64,000 nt of DNA from Sphingomonas aracearum (GTDB lineage: Bacteria; Pseudomonadota; Alphaproteobacteria; Sphingomonadales; Sphingomonadaceae), in contig NZ_QQNB01000001.1 in assembly GCF_003345355.1 (NCBI RefSeq), positions 1,054,001 to 1,118,000 of the forward strand, given 5' to 3'. How positions within the stretch are numbered: the stretch's first letter is position 1; every line of letters starts with the position of its first letter. The notes beneath the pieces were generated by a model. It searched no databases, was not told the DNA's origin, and was given only the letters and a program-made list of their open reading frames with translations. Both the position numbers and the translations under genes were made by a program. Of the stretch, positions 1 to 10,883 are shown one piece after another.

Positions 1-1
1 A

Positions 2-40
2 AGCGCCACCCGCGCGCTGGCGCAGTTCTACGCGAAATAG
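2..40 (+). CDS. possible 3' end of a gene that starts outside the window
   Basis: An open frame enters from the left edge and ends at a TAG at 38-40, giving the tail SATRALAQFYAK. It would converge on the response regulator gene 20 bases further on. Only twelve codons are visible, so neither the product nor the reality of the gene can be judged. Confidence 0.3.
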   Translation, partial: SATRALAQFYAK

Positions 41-60
41 CGCGTTCGCCGCGCCGGCGC

Positions 61-1383
61 TCAGCGCCGAAAGCTGGCGACGTCGATGCCCAGCCGGTTG
101 ACCTTGTCGTAGAAGGTCTTGCGCGGCAGCCCGAGCAGGTCGATCGCGCGGGTCACCTGTCCGCCGGTGCGGCGCAGCGCCTCCTCGATCGCGCCTGCCT
201 CGAACGCGGCGACGCGGGCGGCAAGCGGCGGCAGCGGCGCGGCCTCGCCCTGCGTCGCCCCCTCCATGCCCAGCACCACCGCAAAGGCATGGTTGCGCAG
301 TTCGCGCACATTGCCGGGCCAGTCATGCGTGCGCAGGCGATCGGCGGCGCCATCCGGCAAGCGCACCTCGCGGCCGAGCTCGGCCCGTGCCTCCGCGACA
401 AAGGCGGCGAACAGCAGCAGCACGTCGTCTCCCCGCTCCCGCACCGGCGGCACGCGCAGCCGCACCGTGCTCAGGCGGTACAGCAGGTCGGCGCGGAAGC
501 GACCCTGCTCGACCAGGGCCGACAGGTCGCTCTTGCTGGTCGCCACCACGCGCAGGTTCACCGGCTGCGGACGGTCGGCGCCGATCGGCTGGACTTCCCG
601 CTCCTCCAGCACGCGCAACAGTCGCGCCTGCATCGCCAGCGGCATGGAATCCACTTCGTCCAGCAGCAGCGTACCCCCGCTCGACGCGACGATGCGGCCG
701 TCGCGCGCCAGCCGCGAATGCGGCACGCTGTCGGCGGCGTGGCCGAACAGCTCGATCTCGGCGAGCCCCTCGGGCAGCGCGGCGCAGTTCACCGCCACGA
801 ACGGGCGCGCCCGGCGTGGCCCCTGCCGGTGGAGAAGGACGGACACCAGTTCCTTGCCCGTCCCCGTCTCCCCCTCCACCAGCACGTCGAGGTCCGCCCC
901 GGCAAGCTGGCGGATGCTGGCGCGCAGCCGGACCATGGCCGGGCTCGCGCCGATCAGCGGACTGTCCGCCTCGGCCGCCGCCATCGCCGCGCGCAAGGCT
1001 CGGTTGTCCAGCACCAGCCGTCGCCGTTCCACCGCACGGGTCAGCGAGGCGACGAGATGGTCGGCGGCGAACGGCTTGGCCAGGAAATCGAACGCGCCAT
1101 CGCGCAGGGCGGCCACCGCCATCGGCACGTCGCCGTGCCCGGTCACCAGGATCACCGGGATCTCGGCATCCACCCCGCGGATGGCGGCGGCGAGTTCCAG
1201 CCCGTCCATCCGCGCCATGCGAATGTCGGTGACCACCGCGCCGGCAAAGTCCGGCGTCACTGCCGCCAGCGCACTTTCCGCATCGGCAAAGGCGGTCACG
1301 TCGAAGCCGGCCAGTTCCAGCAACTGCACCGTCGCCGTGCGCAGGGCGTCGTCGTCCTCGACGAACAGCAAGGTTCCGGTCAT
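61..1383 (-). CDS. DctD-like response regulator of the NtrC family, lacking the GAFTGA loop
   Basis: A 440-residue transcriptional regulator paired with the sensor kinase just upstream. The receiver domain (about 1-118) has the acidic pocket at E9/D10/D11, the phosphoacceptor D53, T81 and K103. The AAA+ domain (about 140-365) has Walker A GETGTGKE at 171-178 and Walker B LLLDEV at 239-244. A Fis-type helix-turn-helix lies at the C-terminus (GGQVTRAIDLLGLPRKTFYD). Where family members carry the sigma-54-contacting GAFTGA loop, after ELFGH, this protein has AADSVPHSRL, so it may not work through sigma-54. The start at 1383 is chosen because the receiver domain begins there and ATGA overlaps the kinase stop. 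The longer frame running to 3063 is a shadow of the kinase. It probably controls dctA, divergently placed beyond the kinase. Confidence 0.88.
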   Translation of the reverse strand: MTGTLLFVEDDDALRTATVQLLELAGFDVTAFADAESALAAVTPDFAGAVVTDIRMARMDGLELAAAIRGVDAEIPVILVTGHGDVPMAVAALRDGAFDFLAKPFAADHLVASLTRAVERRRLVLDNRALRAAMAAAEADSPLIGASPAMVRLRASIRQLAGADLDVLVEGETGTGKELVSVLLHRQGPRRARPFVAVNCAALPEGLAEIELFGHAADSVPHSRLARDGRIVASSGGTLLLDEVDSMPLAMQARLLRVLEEREVQPIGADRPQPVNLRVVATSKSDLSALVEQGRFRADLLYRLSTVRLRVPPVRERGDDVLLLFAAFVAEARAELGREVRLPDGAADRLRTHDWPGNVRELRNHAFAVVLGMEGATQGEAAPLPPLAARVAAFEAGAIEEALRRTGGQVTRAIDLLGLPRKTFYDKVNRLGIDVASFRR

Positions 1384-3131
1384 GCGCGCCTCAAGGTGAG
1401 AAGGAAGCTCGCGCCGCCGCCGCCCGGCGCGAGGTGGAGGTCCCCGCCGAACTCGCGGGCGATGTCGCGCGCGATGGCCAGCCCCAGCCCCAGGCCGCCC
1501 GGCCGGGCGGTGGCGAAGGGCGTGAACAGGGTTTCGCGCACCTCCGCCGCCACGCCCGGGCCGTTGTCCGTCACCGCGACGCGGATCGTCTCCCCTTCGG
1601 CGCTTGCCGCGATCCTGACCGAGGCGTCCGGTACGCCCTCCACCGCGTCCAGCGCGTTGGTGACCAGGTTCACCAGCACCTGTTCCAGGCGGATGCGGTC
1701 GCCGCGCACGCGGGCGGTGCGCAGGTCGTCGGGCAACTCGACCCGCAGAACCGCGGCGGCCTGTTCGCCGAGCAGGAGGCGCATGCCGTCGATCACCGCG
1801 TTCAGCGGGGAGTCTCCGCCGGCCGGAGTGCGGCGGCGGGCAAACGCGCGCAGTTCGGCGGTGATTGCGGCGATGCGAACCGTGAGCTGAACGATATGGC
1901 CGAGGTTCTCGCGCGTCCGCTCCGGCCTGTCGCGGTCGAGAAAGGTTTCGCCGTTTTCGGCAAAGGTGCGGATCGCGGCGACCGGCTGGTTGATCTCGTG
2001 CGCCACCCCGGCGCTGATCTGGCCCAGCGTGCCGAGCCGGTTCGCCTGGGCCAGCTCCTCCCGCGCCGTCCGAAAGCGGCGCTCGGCCTCGGCGCGCTCC
2101 TGCGATTCCACGATCAGCGCCGCATTGGCATCGCGGAGTTCGGCCGTCCGCCGGGCGACTTCCTCCTCCAGCGCCGCGCGGGCCGCGTGCTGCATTCGAC
2201 GCGTCTCCGCCGCGCGCATGGCCAGCCCCGCCGCCCCGCCGACCAGCAGCAACGACATCGTGGCCCATAGCAGCGCCTGCGTGCGCGCCGCCGCCAGCGG
2301 CGGTCCCAGCGGCGCCAGGTGGATCAGATGCGATCCGACGAGCGGGGCCGCCACGCTCGCCACGCGAAAGCGCACCCGTCCGTCGCGCGCCTGGCCAGGG
2401 GCAAAGGCCAGCGGCAGCGGCCGCGGCGGCGCAGCGCCGAACTGCAACGTCGCGCGCGCATCGGCGATGGTCTTCGCATCGAGCGCGCCGGTCGCGCGGA
2501 AACGCCAGTCGGGCCGGCTGGTCACCAGCACCACGCCATGCCGGTCGGTGACGAAGCTGATGCCCGGCGCCCGCGCCCAGGCGCGCTCCACCGCATCGAA
2601 CTCGACCTTCACCACCACCACGCCGAGCGCCCGGCCGCCCCGGTCCACCCGGCGCGCGAGATAAAGGCCGGGTCGCCCGCTCACCGTGCCGAGCGCGAAC
2701 AACTCGGACGCGCCGCGCCGCATCGCCTCGCGGAAATAGGGGCGGAAGCCATAGTCCTGCCCGACGAAACTGGTCGGCAATCGCCAGTTGCTCGCCGCCG
2801 CGGTCCGCCCGCGCGCATCGATGGCGTAGAGCGCCGACGCATCGGTGCGCCGGGCGAGCAGTTCCAGCGTCCCGTCGAGCCGCCGGCCCGCCGCGGCATC
2901 CCCGCCCGCCAGCGCGGCGGCGACGTCCGGGTACTCCACCAGCACCAGAGGCAGCAGGCGGAACTTCTGAAGCTCGCTGGCGAGCAGCCCGACATGGGCG
3001 GCGGCGGCACTGTTGGCCGCTGCGGACGCGCTCGCCTCCGCCCGCGCTTCCGCCCAGCGCCACGTCGCAGCCGCGGCGGCGATCAACAGCAGCGCAGCGA
3101 CACAGAGGAGGAGAACGGAGCGGCGGTTCAC
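1380..3131 (-). CDS. dctB: DctB-like C4-dicarboxylate sensor histidine kinase
   Basis: A 583-residue membrane histidine kinase. An N-terminal membrane segment (about 5-23) leads to a periplasmic double-PAS sensor (about 25-285) with the DctB-type block [20 protein letters not shown] at about 114-133 and FALGT nearby. A second membrane segment lies at about 286-305, followed by a coiled-coil linker rich in E, R and A (about 310-365). The phosphoacceptor motif [10 protein letters not shown] contains H378. The ATPase domain has an N box ([12 protein letters not shown]) and G boxes (DNGPGV, GLGLAIA). In the Dct family such kinases sense succinate, fumarate or malate and phosphorylate DctD. Its 3' end overlaps the regulator by 4 bases, implying one operon. 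Ligand assignment rests on family resemblance and the nearby dctA. Confidence 0.88.
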   Translation of the reverse strand: MNRRSVLLLCVAALLLIAAAAATWRWAEARAEASASAAANSAAAAHVGLLASELQKFRLLPLVLVEYPDVAAALAGGDAAAGRRLDGTLELLARRTDASALYAIDARGRTAAASNWRLPTSFVGQDYGFRPYFREAMRRGASELFALGTVSGRPGLYLARRVDRGGRALGVVVVKVEFDAVERAWARAPGISFVTDRHGVVLVTSRPDWRFRATGALDAKTIADARATLQFGAAPPRPLPLAFAPGQARDGRVRFRVASVAAPLVGSHLIHLAPLGPPLAAARTQALLWATMSLLLVGGAAGLAMRAAETRRMQHAARAALEEEVARRTAELRDANAALIVESQERAEAERRFRTAREELAQANRLGTLGQISAGVAHEINQPVAAIRTFAENGETFLDRDRPERTRENLGHIVQLTVRIAAITAELRAFARRRTPAGGDSPLNAVIDGMRLLLGEQAAAVLRVELPDDLRTARVRGDRIRLEQVLVNLVTNALDAVEGVPDASVRIAASAEGETIRVAVTDNGPGVAAEVRETLFTPFATARPGGLGLGLAIARDIAREFGGDLHLAPGGGGASFLLTLRRA

Positions 3132-3163
3132 GCGGGCGGCTTATCGCACATCGGCGATGTTCG

Positions 3164-3181
3164 TGTGCGGAAATTCACACA
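3164..3181. promoter_or_regulatory. palindrome between dctB and dctA, candidate regulator binding site
   Basis: TGTGCGGAAATTCACACA is an imperfect inverted repeat with TGTG/CACA ends and a central AATT-type core. It lies between the divergent dctB and dctA genes, about 165 bases before the dctA start. A further CGCACA half-site at 3145-3150 faces its TGTGCG half. The shape resembles operators of NtrC/DctD-type activators, from memory of that family. I found no convincing -24/-12 promoter between it and dctA. Confidence 0.45.
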
Positions 3182-3345
3182 TGCCGGGCAGGGCCGGACC
3201 ACGGCCTTGTCGCGCAAACATGAAGCTCCTCAACAACTTAGGCCGCCGATCCGCAAAAGGTGCGCGGCGATTGTCGCAGATTAGGATAGAGCCTCAAGGC
3301 CCGCCAAGAGGCCGGGCGCCGTTCCCCACGCGCCGAGAGAGGACC

Positions 3346-4710
3346 ATGATCGTACAGCAGCCCCCGGCGGACACCCGTCCGCTCCCGTTCTACCGCCACC
3401 TGTATTTCCAGGTGCTGTGCGCGATCGTGCTCGGCGCGGCTCTCGGCCATTTCGATCCGGTGCTCGGCGAGAACCTGAAGCCGCTGGGCGACGGGTTCAT
3501 CAAGCTGGTGAAGATGGTGATCGCGCCGGTGATCTTCCTCACGCTCGTTACCGGCATCGCCGGCATGCGCGAACTCGCCACCGTGGGCCGCGTCGCCGCC
3601 AAGGCGTTCGGTTACTTCCTGTTCTTCTCCACGCTGGCGCTGATCGTCGGCCTGATCGTGGCCAACGTGGTGCAGCCCGGCGCGGGGATGAACGTCGATC
3701 CCGCCACCTTGGATGCCGGAGCCGTCGCCGATTACGCGCACAAGGCGCACGAGACGAGCGTGGTCGGCTTTCTGCTCGGCATGATCCCCACCACCCTCGT
3801 GTCCGCACTGGCGCAGGACAACATCCTGCAGGTGCTGCTGGTGGCGATCCTGTTCGGCATTTCGCTGAGCCTCGTCGGTGAGCCGGCCGCACCGATCCTC
3901 GACCTGCTCGAGCGGATCACGCTGGTGGTCTTCAAGCTGGTCGGCATCCTGATGAAAGCGGCGCCGGTCGGGGCGTTCGGCGCGATCGCCTTTACCGTCG
4001 GCAAGTACGGCGCGGGCAGTTTGGTCAATCTCGGCGGGCTGGTGCTCACCTTCTACGCCACGTCGATCCTGTTCGTTCTTGTTGTGCTCGGCACGGTGGC
4101 GCGACTGCACGGCTTCTCCATCCTGCGGCTGATCGCGTATCTCAAGGCGGAGCTGCTGCTGGTGCTCGGCACCTCCTCGTCGGAGGCGGCGCTGCCGGCG
4201 CTGATCTCCAAGATGGAGGCGGCAGGCTGCGACAAGGGCGTGGTCGGCCTCGTCGTGCCGACCGGCTATTCGTTCAACCTCGACGGCACCAACATCTACA
4301 TGACGCTGGCCGCCCTGTTCATCGCGCAGGCGACCGGCGTGCACCTGTCGATCGGCGAGCAGCTGCTGCTGGTCGGCGTGGCGATGCTCAGCTCGAAGGG
4401 CGCCGCGGGCGTCACCGGGGCCGGCTTCATCACGCTGGCCGCGACGCTGTCGATCGTGCCGTCGGTGCCGGTCGCGGGCATGGCGCTGATCCTCGGCGTG
4501 GACCGCTTCATGAGCGAGTGCCGCAGCCTCACCAACTTCATCGGCAATGCGGTCGCCTCGATCGTGGTCGCGCGCTGGGAAGGCAAACTCGACCGGGCGG
4601 CACTGGCTGCTGCGCTCGGCACCAGGAACACCACCGCCAACAATGGCGGGGCACACACACAGGGAGAGTATCATGACGAAAAGGATCGCCCGCTCGGGCC
4701 TGCTCGCTAG
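3346..4710 (+). CDS. dctA: C4-dicarboxylate/proton symporter DctA
   Basis: A 454-residue inner-membrane symporter of the DAACS family, importing succinate, fumarate and malate with cations. Visible family marks are the serine-rich re-entrant loop [21 protein letters not shown], the substrate-region motif [29 protein letters not shown], and the late helix [20 protein letters not shown]. The length is typical for the family. The ATG at 3346 follows a GAGAGGA ribosome site. An upstream in-frame start at 3013 would run through the intergenic region and is rejected. The last 38 bases overlap the start of the TonB-dependent receptor, so the two are probably translationally coupled. Divergence from the dctB/dctD pair suggests control by it. 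Confidence 0.93.
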   Translation: MIVQQPPADTRPLPFYRHLYFQVLCAIVLGAALGHFDPVLGENLKPLGDGFIKLVKMVIAPVIFLTLVTGIAGMRELATVGRVAAKAFGYFLFFSTLALIVGLIVANVVQPGAGMNVDPATLDAGAVADYAHKAHETSVVGFLLGMIPTTLVSALAQDNILQVLLVAILFGISLSLVGEPAAPILDLLERITLVVFKLVGILMKAAPVGAFGAIAFTVGKYGAGSLVNLGGLVLTFYATSILFVLVVLGTVARLHGFSILRLIAYLKAELLLVLGTSSSEAALPALISKMEAAGCDKGVVGLVVPTGYSFNLDGTNIYMTLAALFIAQATGVHLSIGEQLLLVGVAMLSSKGAAGVTGAGFITLAATLSIVPSVPVAGMALILGVDRFMSECRSLTNFIGNAVASIVVARWEGKLDRAALAAALGTRNTTANNGGAHTQGEYHDEKDRPLGPAR

Positions 4711-7700
4711 CGCCGCGCTCGGCGCGTGGGCGCCGGCCGCCTTTGCCCAGACCACGCCGGCACCGACGCCCTCCGAGGCGGTGCCCGGCCTGGCCGCATC
4801 GACGCAGGAGCCGGATACCGAGACCACTCAGCAGAAGCCGGCGGGCGAGGACATCGTCGTCGTCGGCTCGCAGATCAAGGGCAGCTCCGTCACCGCCGCG
4901 CTGCCGGTCACGGTGGTGGATGCCAACCAGATCGACGCCACCGGCGCGCTGTCCGGAGACGAGCTGATCCGCGCGATCCCGCAAATGGGCGACGTGACCT
5001 TCAACGAGGCGAACAACGCGCAGACCAGCAACGCGGCGCGCGGCGACGTCAACTCGATCAACCTGCGCAACTTAGGGGTAGGCAACACATTGGTGCTGCT
5101 CAACGGCCGCCGCCTGGTGCAGCATCCGACGAGCCAGGCCGGCGACGGCAACGTGCCGGTGCTCGGCTACAATTCCAACGCGCTGCCCGTCGCCGGGATC
5201 GAGCGGCTGGAAGTGCTGCGCGACGGCGGCGCGGCGATCTACGGCGCGGATGCGGTGGCCGGTGTGGTCAACACCGTCACCAAGAGCGACTTCGACGGCG
5301 GCAGCCTCGACTATCGCTATGGCTTTGCGGAGGGCACGCACCGCAAGGAACTGCAGTTCACCGGCACCTACGGCAGCAACTTCGCCGAAGGGCGCGGCAA
5401 CGTGTCGGTCTATCTCGATTACACCCGGCGCACCGCGCAGCTCGCCTCGGACCAGCCCTATACGGCGACCGACAACCTCCTGTCCTATTTCGACGGCGAC
5501 CCCGCCTTTGCCGGCAACCTGACCGCCGACGGCCGCGCGACACAGAGCCCGTGGGCGAACCTTGCCGTGGTCGGCGGTCCCGGCACGATCCGCCGCAGCC
5601 CGGGCAACCAGGCGCTCACCTCCTCGGCCGGCGCGTTCCACACGCAATCGGCCGCAAATCCCGGCTGCCTGGTCGTGGTGAACAGCAACGTCTGCTATGG
5701 CAGCGGCACGCGCGCGACCGGGACCACCTTGCGCAACGAGCGCTACGACACGCGCACCGGCACCACCGTCACCCCCTCGTTCAACCGCTACAACAGCTTC
5801 CTGACCGCGCATTACGACGTGTCGGACAGCCTGACGCTCTATACCGAGCTTGGCTATTACCGCGCCGACACGCACCGCTTGCAGCCGGCCACGATCAACC
5901 TCAACGCGATCGTGATCCCCGCCAGCAACTATTGGAACCCGTTCGGCCCCGTCACCTTCGCCAGCGGCGCCGCCAATCCGAACCGCATCGCCGGCCTCAC
6001 CAACGTGCCGGCGGCCGGCCTGCCGGTGCGCCTGTCGACCTACCGCTTCGTCGATGCGGGGCTGCAGAAGGTGGACGTGACCAACTGGCAGTCGCGCTTC
6101 CTCGGCGGCGCGCGCGGCAAGATCGGTTCGTTCGATTTCGACAGCGCGCTGCTTTATTCCGAGGCGCAGTCCACCGACGACAGCAACGCGATCAACATGA
6201 CCGCGCTGCAACGCAATCTCGCGCTCTCCACGCCCGAGGCGTACAATCCGTTCAGCGGCGGATGTTCGGCGACGCCCTCGGTGGGCGACTGCTCGCCGGC
6301 CAGCCAGACCACGATCGACAGCTTCCAGTTCCGCCTGCGCCGCCAGTCGAAGACCACGCTGGCATTGGCCGATTTCAAGCTCTCCAACGCCAGCCTGCTG
6401 GCGCTGCCCGGCGGCGACCTCGGCATCGCCATGGGCATCGAGGGCCGGCGCGAGACGCAGTCGGATCGCCGCGACGACAACCTCAACGGCACCAACACCT
6501 TCACCGATCTCGTCACCGGCGAGACCAACCTGTCCAACGTCGCCGCCGTCAGCCCCACCCCGTCCACCAGGGGCGAGCGCACCGTGCTGTCCGCGTTCGG
6601 CGAGCTGGCGATCCCGGTGATCGCGCCGGACATGAACGTGCCGCTGGTGCGCCGGGTGGATGTGCAGCTGGCCGGCCGGTACGAGCATTACAGCGACTTC
6701 GGGTCGGTCTTCAAACCCAAGGTCGCCGCCGCCTGGGATCTGGTGGAGGGCGTGCGGTTGCGCGGGTCCTATTCCAAGGGATTCCGCGCGCCCAATCTGG
6801 AGCAGACGCGCACCGTGCAATATTCGCGCCTCGGCTCGAACACCGATTTCCTGCGCTGCGAGGCGGACCTGCGCGCCGGCCGGATCGCGACTTTCAGCGC
6901 GTGCAGCCGCACCGTCAGCTACTCCATCTTCATCTCCGGCAACGAGGACCTGAAGCCGGAGAACAGCACCAACTGGACCGCTGGGCTGGTGCTGGAGCCG
7001 AACCTGTGGAATCGCAGCAAGTACGGCCGCCTCACCCTGACGGGCGATTTCTGGTCCATCCAGCAGGTGGGCATCGTCGGCCAGTTCGGTCCGCAGAACG
7101 CGCTGGTGCTCGATTATCTGCTTCGCCAGCAGGGTTCGTCCAATCCGAACGTGATCCGCGCCGCACCGACGGCGGACGACACGCCGCTGTTCACCGGCAC
7201 CGGCCTCGCACCCGCCGGTGCGGTGCTGCAGATCCGCGACCAGTTCACCAATCTCCTGCCGCAGACGGTGCAGGGCCTCGACCTTGCGCTGCTCTACAAC
7301 GTGCGAACGGACTTCGGTAAGTTCGACCTGGCGATCAACGGCGCGCGGCTCACCAAGTTCAGCCGCGACACGCCGCCCGCGGTGCAGGCGCTGTTCGATG
7401 CACGCGCCGCCGATCAGATCAACGCGGCAACCCCGCTCACCGATGCGCGCGACCTGCTGCAGGATCGCGGACGGCCGAAATGGCGGATCACCGGCTCGCT
7501 GACCTGGAGCCTCGACAATGTGCAGGTCGGTGGCTTCGCTAATTTCGTGGACACGGTGTACGACACCAACTTCCTGGACACGAACGGCAACCCCTACACG
7601 GTGGACGGCCAGACGACGTTCAACCTCTACGCGCAATACCGGTTCAGGAGCGACTATGGCTTCATGAACGGCACGCGGGTGCGCATCGGCGCGCGCAACA

Positions 7701-7801
7701 TCTTCGACAAGCAACCACCGATCACCGCCGACGGTTATCTGGGCTCGCTCTACGTGCCGTATGGCCGCTACTGGTATCTGACGATCGGCAAGACCTTCTG
7801 A
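4673..7801 (+). CDS. TonB-dependent outer-membrane receptor
   Basis: A 1042-residue outer-membrane receptor. It has a signal peptide ([20 protein letters not shown], cleaved near AFAQ), a TonB-box-like [12 protein letters not shown] region at about 60, a plug domain (about 70-190, with [19 protein letters not shown] and [24 protein letters not shown]), and a beta-barrel ending in phenylalanine ([10 protein letters not shown]). No STN or carboxypeptidase-like N-terminal extension is present, so no sigma/anti-sigma signalling is expected. The start at 4673 is taken because the signal peptide begins there behind AGGGAGAG. It lies between dctA and an SGNH hydrolase and touches both. The substrate is unknown. 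Context suggests an organic acid, ester or peptide that the following hydrolases process. Confidence 0.9.
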   Translation: MTKRIARSGLLASAALGAWAPAAFAQTTPAPTPSEAVPGLAASTQEPDTETTQQKPAGEDIVVVGSQIKGSSVTAALPVTVVDANQIDATGALSGDELIRAIPQMGDVTFNEANNAQTSNAARGDVNSINLRNLGVGNTLVLLNGRRLVQHPTSQAGDGNVPVLGYNSNALPVAGIERLEVLRDGGAAIYGADAVAGVVNTVTKSDFDGGSLDYRYGFAEGTHRKELQFTGTYGSNFAEGRGNVSVYLDYTRRTAQLASDQPYTATDNLLSYFDGDPAFAGNLTADGRATQSPWANLAVVGGPGTIRRSPGNQALTSSAGAFHTQSAANPGCLVVVNSNVCYGSGTRATGTTLRNERYDTRTGTTVTPSFNRYNSFLTAHYDVSDSLTLYTELGYYRADTHRLQPATINLNAIVIPASNYWNPFGPVTFASGAANPNRIAGLTNVPAAGLPVRLSTYRFVDAGLQKVDVTNWQSRFLGGARGKIGSFDFDSALLYSEAQSTDDSNAINMTALQRNLALSTPEAYNPFSGGCSATPSVGDCSPASQTTIDSFQFRLRRQSKTTLALADFKLSNASLLALPGGDLGIAMGIEGRRETQSDRRDDNLNGTNTFTDLVTGETNLSNVAAVSPTPSTRGERTVLSAFGELAIPVIAPDMNVPLVRRVDVQLAGRYEHYSDFGSVFKPKVAAAWDLVEGVRLRGSYSKGFRAPNLEQTRTVQYSRLGSNTDFLRCEADLRAGRIATFSACSRTVSYSIFISGNEDLKPENSTNWTAGLVLEPNLWNRSKYGRLTLTGDFWSIQQVGIVGQFGPQNALVLDYLLRQQGSSNPNVIRAAPTADDTPLFTGTGLAPAGAVLQIRDQFTNLLPQTVQGLDLALLYNVRTDFGKFDLAINGARLTKFSRDTPPAVQALFDARAADQINAATPLTDARDLLQDRGRPKWRITGSLTWSLDNVQVGGFANFVDTVYDTNFLDTNGNPYTVDGQTTFNLYAQYRFRSDYGFMNGTRVRIGARNIFDKQPPITADGYLGSLYVPYGRYWYLTIGKTF

Positions 7802-8700
7802 TGAGGAAAAGCATGTTCCTGCGTTCGCTTCTCACCGCCTCGCTCGCCTTCGCTGCCGTCCCCGCGGCGGCGCAGGAGCGGGCGGCGCCCCCCGTCACCG
7901 GCGCGCCGCGCACCATCCTGTTCGTGGGCAACAGCTTCACGCAGGGCGCGCATTCGGCGGTGCGCAACTACCGGGCGAACACCGTCACCGACCTCAACGG
8001 CGACGGCTATGGCGGTGTGCCGGCGTTGTTCAAGCGCTTCACGGAGGAGGCCGGGCAAAACTGGCAGGTCAGCCTGGAGACGCAGGGCGGCAAGTCGCTC
8101 GGCTTTCATTATGCCGAGCGTCGGCAGAAGCTGGGCGGGCGCTGGGACGCGGTGGTGCTGCAGGAATATTCGACGCTGGACCGCGAGCGTCCCGGCGACC
8201 CGCGCGACACGCTCCGCTCCACGCCGCTGCTGGCGCAGCTGTTCACCAGCGCGAACCCGACCGTGAACATCCAGCTGATGGCCACCTGGAGCCGGGCGGA
8301 TGCCACTTGGCAGCCCAAGGGCGACTGGTACGGCAAGCGCATCACGCAGATGGCGGCGGACCTGCGCGCGGGCATGAACCGGGTGCGCGCCGCGGTGCCG
8401 GCGGTGCGCGGCGTGCTGCCGGTGGGCGAGGCCTGGAACCGCGCTTTCGCCAAGGCGGTGTTCGATCCCAACCCGTATGACGGCATCACCTATGGCCAGC
8501 TCGATCCCTGGGCCTACGACCATTATCATGCGAGCGTCGCCGGCTATTATCTCGAAGCGCTTGTCGTGTTCGGGCGCATCGCGGGGGTGGATCCGCGCAG
8601 CCTAGGGCCGCAGGAAAAGGCGGCGGACGATCTCGGCCTGTCGGAACAGCAGACAAGCGCATTGCAGCAGATCGCCTGGGAGCAGTTGCAGGCGGGGTGA
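7801..8700 (+). CDS. secreted SGNH/GDSL-like hydrolase
   Basis: A 299-residue exported hydrolase. After a signal peptide (about 1-24, AAAQ), block I reads TILFVGNSFTQGA with the probable nucleophile S45. The C-terminal block DHYHAS provides the family's Asp and His (D240, H243). The central WDAVVLQEYSTL segment matches the SGNH fold's third strand. SGNH enzymes hydrolyse esters, including acyl and acetyl groups on sugars and lipids. The substrate cannot be read here. The ATG overlaps the receptor's stop codon by one base (TGATG), implying coupled translation and a shared task in the periplasm. Confidence 0.75.
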   Translation: MRKSMFLRSLLTASLAFAAVPAAAQERAAPPVTGAPRTILFVGNSFTQGAHSAVRNYRANTVTDLNGDGYGGVPALFKRFTEEAGQNWQVSLETQGGKSLGFHYAERRQKLGGRWDAVVLQEYSTLDRERPGDPRDTLRSTPLLAQLFTSANPTVNIQLMATWSRADATWQPKGDWYGKRITQMAADLRAGMNRVRAAVPAVRGVLPVGEAWNRAFAKAVFDPNPYDGITYGQLDPWAYDHYHASVAGYYLEALVVFGRIAGVDPRSLGPQEKAADDLGLSEQQTSALQQIAWEQLQAG

Positions 8701-8786
8701 GCCGGGGGCTCCAACGTGACCACGGACGTGTTCCGGGGTCCACGGTGCCGCAAGCCAGGAAGCATCCGGGATTGCAGCACGGTGGT

Positions 8787-8805
8787 TGCCGGAACAGGTC
8801 CGGCA
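8787..8805 (+). terminator. possible weak terminator hairpin after the SGNH hydrolase
   Basis: TGCCGGA and TCCGGCA form a 7-bp stem around a 5-base loop in the 159-base gap between the two hydrolase genes. No run of T follows, so it may instead be part of a dispersed repeat or an attenuating hairpin. Confidence 0.3.
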
Positions 8806-8859
8806 TGACGGCTCCAGGTGTGCGGTTGCCCCCTGCCCCGCCCCGCGCTAGCCTTGCAC

Positions 8860-9993
8860 ATGCTCCTGGCCCTTGCCGTCGCCACGATCGCGCAACCTGC
8901 CGCACAGGTGCGCGTCACCTTCAACCGCCGGGGAGAGACTTCGTCGCGTGCCAAGGGCATCGCCGATGCCACCGGCCGGGCGGCCACCCCGGACGATCCC
9001 GCACGGGTCGCCTCGATCTCGAAGCTCGTCACCGCTATCGGCGTGCTCCGCCTCGTCGAGCAGCACCGGCTCGATCTCGACGCCGATGTCTCGACGTTGC
9101 TGGGCTGGCGGCTGCGCAACCCGGCCTTTCCGGACGCGCCGATCACGCTGCGCCTGCTGCTGTCGCATCGCTCCAGCCTGACGGATGGCGTGGACTATGT
9201 CCTGCCGCTCGATGCCGACATGGCAAAGGTGCTCGCCGATCCCAAGGCCTGGGACCGCGCCCATGCTCCGGCCACGTTCTTTCGCTACATCAATATGAAT
9301 TTCCCCGTGGTCGCCGCGGTGATGGAGCGGGCGACGGGCGAGCGGTTCGATCGGCTGATGGAGCGGCTGGTGCTGAAGCCGCTTGGTCTCGACGCCTGCT
9401 ACAACTGGGCGAGCTGTTCGGACCGAACCGCCGCCCGCGCGCTCACCCTCTACCGCGACGGCAAGCCGGCGAAGGACGCATCCGACAACCGCCGGACGCC
9501 GTGCCCCGTCACGCCCGCAACGGATGGAAGCTGCGACCTCTCGCGCTGGGTGGCGGGCCGCAACGGCGCGCTCTTCGCGCCGCAGGGCGGTTTGCGCATC
9601 TCGGCGCGCGGCCTGGCGCGGATCGGGCAGATGCTGCTGAACGGTGGCCGGGTGGGCGGCACCCGCCTGCTCTCCCCCGCCTCGATCCGCGTGCTGGAAA
9701 CGCCGCTGTGGACCTTCGACGGCAGCAATGGCGAGACGGTGAACGGGTTCTACTGCAGCTACGGCCTGGCGGTCACCTTCACGGCGACGAAAGCGCCCGG
9801 CTGCCGTGACGATCCGGTCGGCGATGGCCGGCGGCGCATCGGCCATGCCGGGGACGCCTATGCGCTGAAATCCGGCCTGTGGATCGATCGCGAGCGCGGC
9901 ACCGGCGTCGCCTATCTCGCCACCGATATTCCCGACGCTACCGGAGCGCACAGCGCGTTCACCGCCATCGAGGAGGCGCTGTCTCGCCCATGA
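8860..9993 (+). CDS. periplasmic serine hydrolase, beta-lactamase/D-aminopeptidase fold
   Basis: A 377-residue class C beta-lactamase-fold protein with a short signal-like N-terminus ([12 protein letters not shown]). The catalytic SxxK is SISK at 52-55. A YxN-type motif follows in [11 protein letters not shown], and the C-terminal part has [12 protein letters not shown] at the place of the HxG triad. Family members include esterases, D-aminopeptidases and carboxypeptidases as well as beta-lactamases, so substrate prediction is weak. Next to D-amino-acid enzymes, a D-peptidase is plausible. The start at 8860 was chosen over 8818 because the hydrophobic leader begins there. It overlaps the LysR gene by ATGA. 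Confidence 0.75.
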   Translation: MLLALAVATIAQPAAQVRVTFNRRGETSSRAKGIADATGRAATPDDPARVASISKLVTAIGVLRLVEQHRLDLDADVSTLLGWRLRNPAFPDAPITLRLLLSHRSSLTDGVDYVLPLDADMAKVLADPKAWDRAHAPATFFRYINMNFPVVAAVMERATGERFDRLMERLVLKPLGLDACYNWASCSDRTAARALTLYRDGKPAKDASDNRRTPCPVTPATDGSCDLSRWVAGRNGALFAPQGGLRISARGLARIGQMLLNGGRVGGTRLLSPASIRVLETPLWTFDGSNGETVNGFYCSYGLAVTFTATKAPGCRDDPVGDGRRRIGHAGDAYALKSGLWIDRERGTGVAYLATDIPDATGAHSAFTAIEEALSRP

Positions 9994-10874
9994 ACCTGCG
10001 CCATATCGAAATCTTCCACGCCGTTTACGTCAACGGATCGGTCAGTGCCGCCGCCCGCGCGCTCAACATCTCCCAGCCGTCCGTCTCCAAGACGCTCCGC
10101 CACGCCGAATCGCTGCTCGGCTATCCGCTGTTCCAGCGGACCAACGGCCGGCTGGTCGCCACCGACGACGCGCATGCGCTGTTCGAGGAGGTGCGCGAAA
10201 TCCAGGACCGCGTCTATGCGCTGCGCGAGGCGAGCCGCAACCTGCGGCGCGGCGGCGGCGCCACCCTGCGCATTTCCGCGCTGCCCAGCCTTGCCTTGGG
10301 CGCCTTGCCGAGCGCGGTGGCCGGTTTCCTGAAGAACCACAGCAACGTGAAGTTCGATCTCCAGACCGTCCACCACGACGACCTCCTGCGCAAGCTCTAC
10401 GAGCGCGAGACGGACGTGGCGGTTGCATTCGAGGTGCCGCCGTCCACCCCGCTGGGCCACCAATGGCTGGGCGAAGGCGAGCTGGTGGTGCTCTATCGCG
10501 AAGAGGACATGCCCGATGCCCCGCCGCGGCTCGAACTGTCGGCATTGCAGGAGCGGCCGTTCATCAGCCTGGCGTCCAGCGGCCCGATCGGCACCTTGTT
10601 CACGCAGGAGCTGGAACGGCGCGAGGTGGTGCTGGACGAGGTGGTCTCCGCGCGCACCTTCTACATCGCCACCGCGCTCGTGCGGCAGGGCGTGGGCCTG
10701 ACGGTGGTGGACAGCTTCACCGCGCAGGCCGCGATGGCGCCCGGCCTCTCGATCCGTCCCCTGAAGCCGCGCATCACCTTCGACGTGCATGCCATGTATC
10801 TGCTGAACCGCCCACCCACGGCGCTCGCCAACGACTTCCTCAAGGCACTGGCCGCCGTAATCGACGAGTCGTGA
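9990..10874 (+). CDS. LysR-family transcriptional regulator
   Basis: A 294-residue regulator. The N-terminal winged helix-turn-helix (about 1-60) carries [35 protein letters not shown], the LysR signature. The C-terminal effector domain (about 90-294) has the periplasmic-binding-protein-like fold typical of the family. It is translationally coupled to the preceding hydrolase and lies just before dgcN-dgcA. An inverted repeat with a T-N11-A pattern follows its stop codon at 10884, so it probably regulates the downstream D-amino-acid genes. The inducer is unknown. N-acetyl-glutamate or D-glutamate would fit the context. Confidence 0.9.
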   Translation: MNLRHIEIFHAVYVNGSVSAAARALNISQPSVSKTLRHAESLLGYPLFQRTNGRLVATDDAHALFEEVREIQDRVYALREASRNLRRGGGATLRISALPSLALGALPSAVAGFLKNHSNVKFDLQTVHHDDLLRKLYERETDVAVAFEVPPSTPLGHQWLGEGELVVLYREEDMPDAPPRLELSALQERPFISLASSGPIGTLFTQELERREVVLDEVVSARTFYIATALVRQGVGLTVVDSFTAQAAMAPGLSIRPLKPRITFDVHAMYLLNRPPTALANDFLKALAAVIDES

Positions 10875-10883
10875 TCGGGCGCC

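Noticed and set aside
61-3063. A 1000-codon frame spanning both two-component genes on the minus strand
   Set aside because: Its first 560 codons are an out-of-frame reading of the kinase gene, with Arg/Gly/Ala-rich low-complexity sequence. Only the part from 1383 onward has domain motifs.
3182-3345. Sigma-54 promoter upstream of dctA
   Set aside because: I looked for GG-N10-GC with TTGC and found only mis-spaced partial matches such as near 3195-3210.
5072-7714. Long antisense frame across the TonB-dependent receptor
   Set aside because: It mirrors a GC-rich gene with strong third-position bias; its protein is rich in Arg, His, Gly and Val with no recognisable domain.
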